Assembly: GCA_026419705.1 (NCBI GenBank)
Contig: JANZYY010000416.1
Span: 1 to 5,040, forward strand
Direction: 5' to 3'
Source: Fischerella sp.
GTDB taxonomy: Bacteria; Cyanobacteriota; Cyanobacteriia; Cyanobacteriales; Nostocaceae
Length of the DNA: 5,040 nt
Shown: one piece after another, positions 4,482 to 5,040 of the stretch
How positions within the stretch are numbered: position 1 is the stretch's first letter
Layout: each line of letters opens with the position of its first letter
Position numbers and translations under genes: made by a program
The notes under the pieces: generated by a model
Databases searched by the model: none
What the model saw: the letters and a program-made list of their open reading frames with translations, nothing else
What the model was told of the DNA's origin: nothing

Positions 4482-5040
4482 ATGCGCCTAACTTCACTTG
4501 ACGTTTTTCGCGGCATTACCATAGCTGGCATGATCCTTATTAATATAGCCAGCATTGCTGAACCCAATGTCTATCCACCGTTACTTCATGCTAAATGGAA
4601 TGGTTGGACACCAACGGATCTAGTATTTCCCTTCTTTTTATTCATCGTCGGTGTAGCAATGAGTTTTTCTTTCTCTAAATATACTGACGGTAAATTAGAG
4701 AGGGAGGGAGATGGGGAGAGGAGGAGAAATGAACAAATCAACATTTCTTCCACTCCTCCACTCCCCCACTTTTTCACTCCCCCGCCTTACTGGCGTATCA
4801 TCCGCCGCGCTGTCATTCTCTTTGCTTTAGGGTTACTCTTAAACGGCTTTTGGAATAAAGGTATTTGGACGTTTGATTTCGGTAGCATCCGCATTATGGG
4901 GGTGTTGCAACGCATTAGCCTGACTTACTTATTGGCAAGTCTAACAGTTCTCAACTTAACACGTAAAAGTCAATGGATACTAGCAGGGGTATTACTTGTT
5001 AGTTACTGGTTAGCAATGATGTACCTGTCTCTTATACACA
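4482..5040 (+). CDS. Membrane acyltransferase-like protein, HGSNAT/DUF5009 group (COG4299), 3' part missing
   Basis: This is an integral membrane protein related to heparan-alpha-glucosaminide N-acetyltransferase and bacterial NagX-like proteins; the bacterial substrate is generally unknown. The start ATG 4482 gives MRLTSLDVFRGITIAGMILIN, the classic N-terminus. Membrane segments are visible at about 9-27, 46-66, 107-124, 138-160 and 163-181. The signature HAKWNGWTPTDLVFPFFLFIVG contains His36, which by eye aligns with the acetyl-carrying histidine of human HGSNAT; GVLQRISLTYLLA (140-152) is a second hallmark. Between segments 2 and 3, residues about 72-101 are a low-complexity charged then Pro-rich stretch encoded by a repeat, in frame. 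Genomic coding appears to end at Tyr181 (5024); the last codons come from adapter sequence. Full members are about 370 residues, so roughly half is missing. The gene is divergent from bcp. Confidence 0.9.
   Translation, partial: MRLTSLDVFRGITIAGMILINIASIAEPNVYPPLLHAKWNGWTPTDLVFPFFLFIVGVAMSFSFSKYTDGKLEREGDGERRRNEQINISSTPPLPHFFTPPPYWRIIRRAVILFALGLLLNGFWNKGIWTFDFGSIRIMGVLQRISLTYLLASLTVLNLTRKSQWILAGVLLVSYWLAMMYLSLIH
4695..4784. repeat. Purine/pyrimidine inverted repeat with octamers, inside the acyltransferase gene
   Basis: A G/A-rich arm (4695-4731) ending GAAATG faces a C/T-rich arm (4742-4784) beginning CATTTC, with a ten-base spacer between. In the right arm the tetramer CACT recurs at 4751, 4759, 4767 and 4775, exactly eight bases apart (CACTCCTC, CACTCCCC, CACTTTTT, CACTCCCC). 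The arms match imperfectly. It resembles repeats seen between genes in Nostoc relatives, but here it is translated in frame as a membrane-protein loop. Confidence 0.75.
5025..5040 (+). other. Sequencing-library adapter remnant (Tn5/Nextera mosaic end)
   Basis: The final 16 bases, CTGTCTCTTATACACA, equal the first 16 of the 19-base Tn5 mosaic end used in Nextera libraries. They sit flush with the end of the sequence, and they replace expected family sequence in the reading frame with LSLIH. Real genomic sequence most likely ends at 5024. Confidence 0.93.

Noticed and set aside
4695..4784. Frameshift or pseudogene in the acyltransferase-like gene
   Set aside because: The reading frame is the same before and after the repeat, and family signatures on both sides are intact, so it is an in-frame insertion.

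Overview
The window reads as chromosomal DNA from a filamentous, probably Nostocales-type, cyanobacterium. Five perfect HIP1 octamers (GCGATCGC at 41, 450, 1361, 2454 and 3480) occur in 5 kb, a density typical of cyanobacteria. Short tandem heptamers and octamers of the kind common in Nostoc relatives sit between or inside genes. The protein set also fits: a LrtA-type long ribosome hibernation factor, a PrxQ-type peroxiredoxin and LipB. No mobile element, CRISPR array, tRNA or rRNA was seen.

Layout: a leftward lipoprotein amino-acid-binding gene (1-477, cut by the window edge) is divergent from a rightward amino-acid ABC transporter ATPase (649-1413), and the two probably belong to one uptake system. 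A small leftward orphan ORF (1442-1687) faces the ATPase across 28 bases of heptamer repeat. Leftward lipB (1849-2547) follows. A 565-base gene-free stretch (2548-3112) holds a candidate lipB promoter and what is probably a long, structured leader of rightward hpf/lrtA (3113-3763). hpf converges on leftward bcp/prxQ (3825-4283) across an inverted array of heptamers. bcp is divergent from a rightward membrane acyltransferase-like gene of the HGSNAT/DUF5009 group (4482 to the end). That gene carries an in-frame repeat-derived insertion and is cut by the end of the sequence.

The genes are mostly single transcription units with household roles: amino-acid uptake, protein lipoylation, ribosome protection in the dark or stationary phase, and peroxide detoxification. 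I see no convincing new multi-gene system. The points most worth attention are: the last 16 bases match the Tn5/Nextera mosaic end and are probably not genomic; small-period repeats fill both convergent gene junctions and have entered two reading frames; and the hpf leader has mutually exclusive hairpins.
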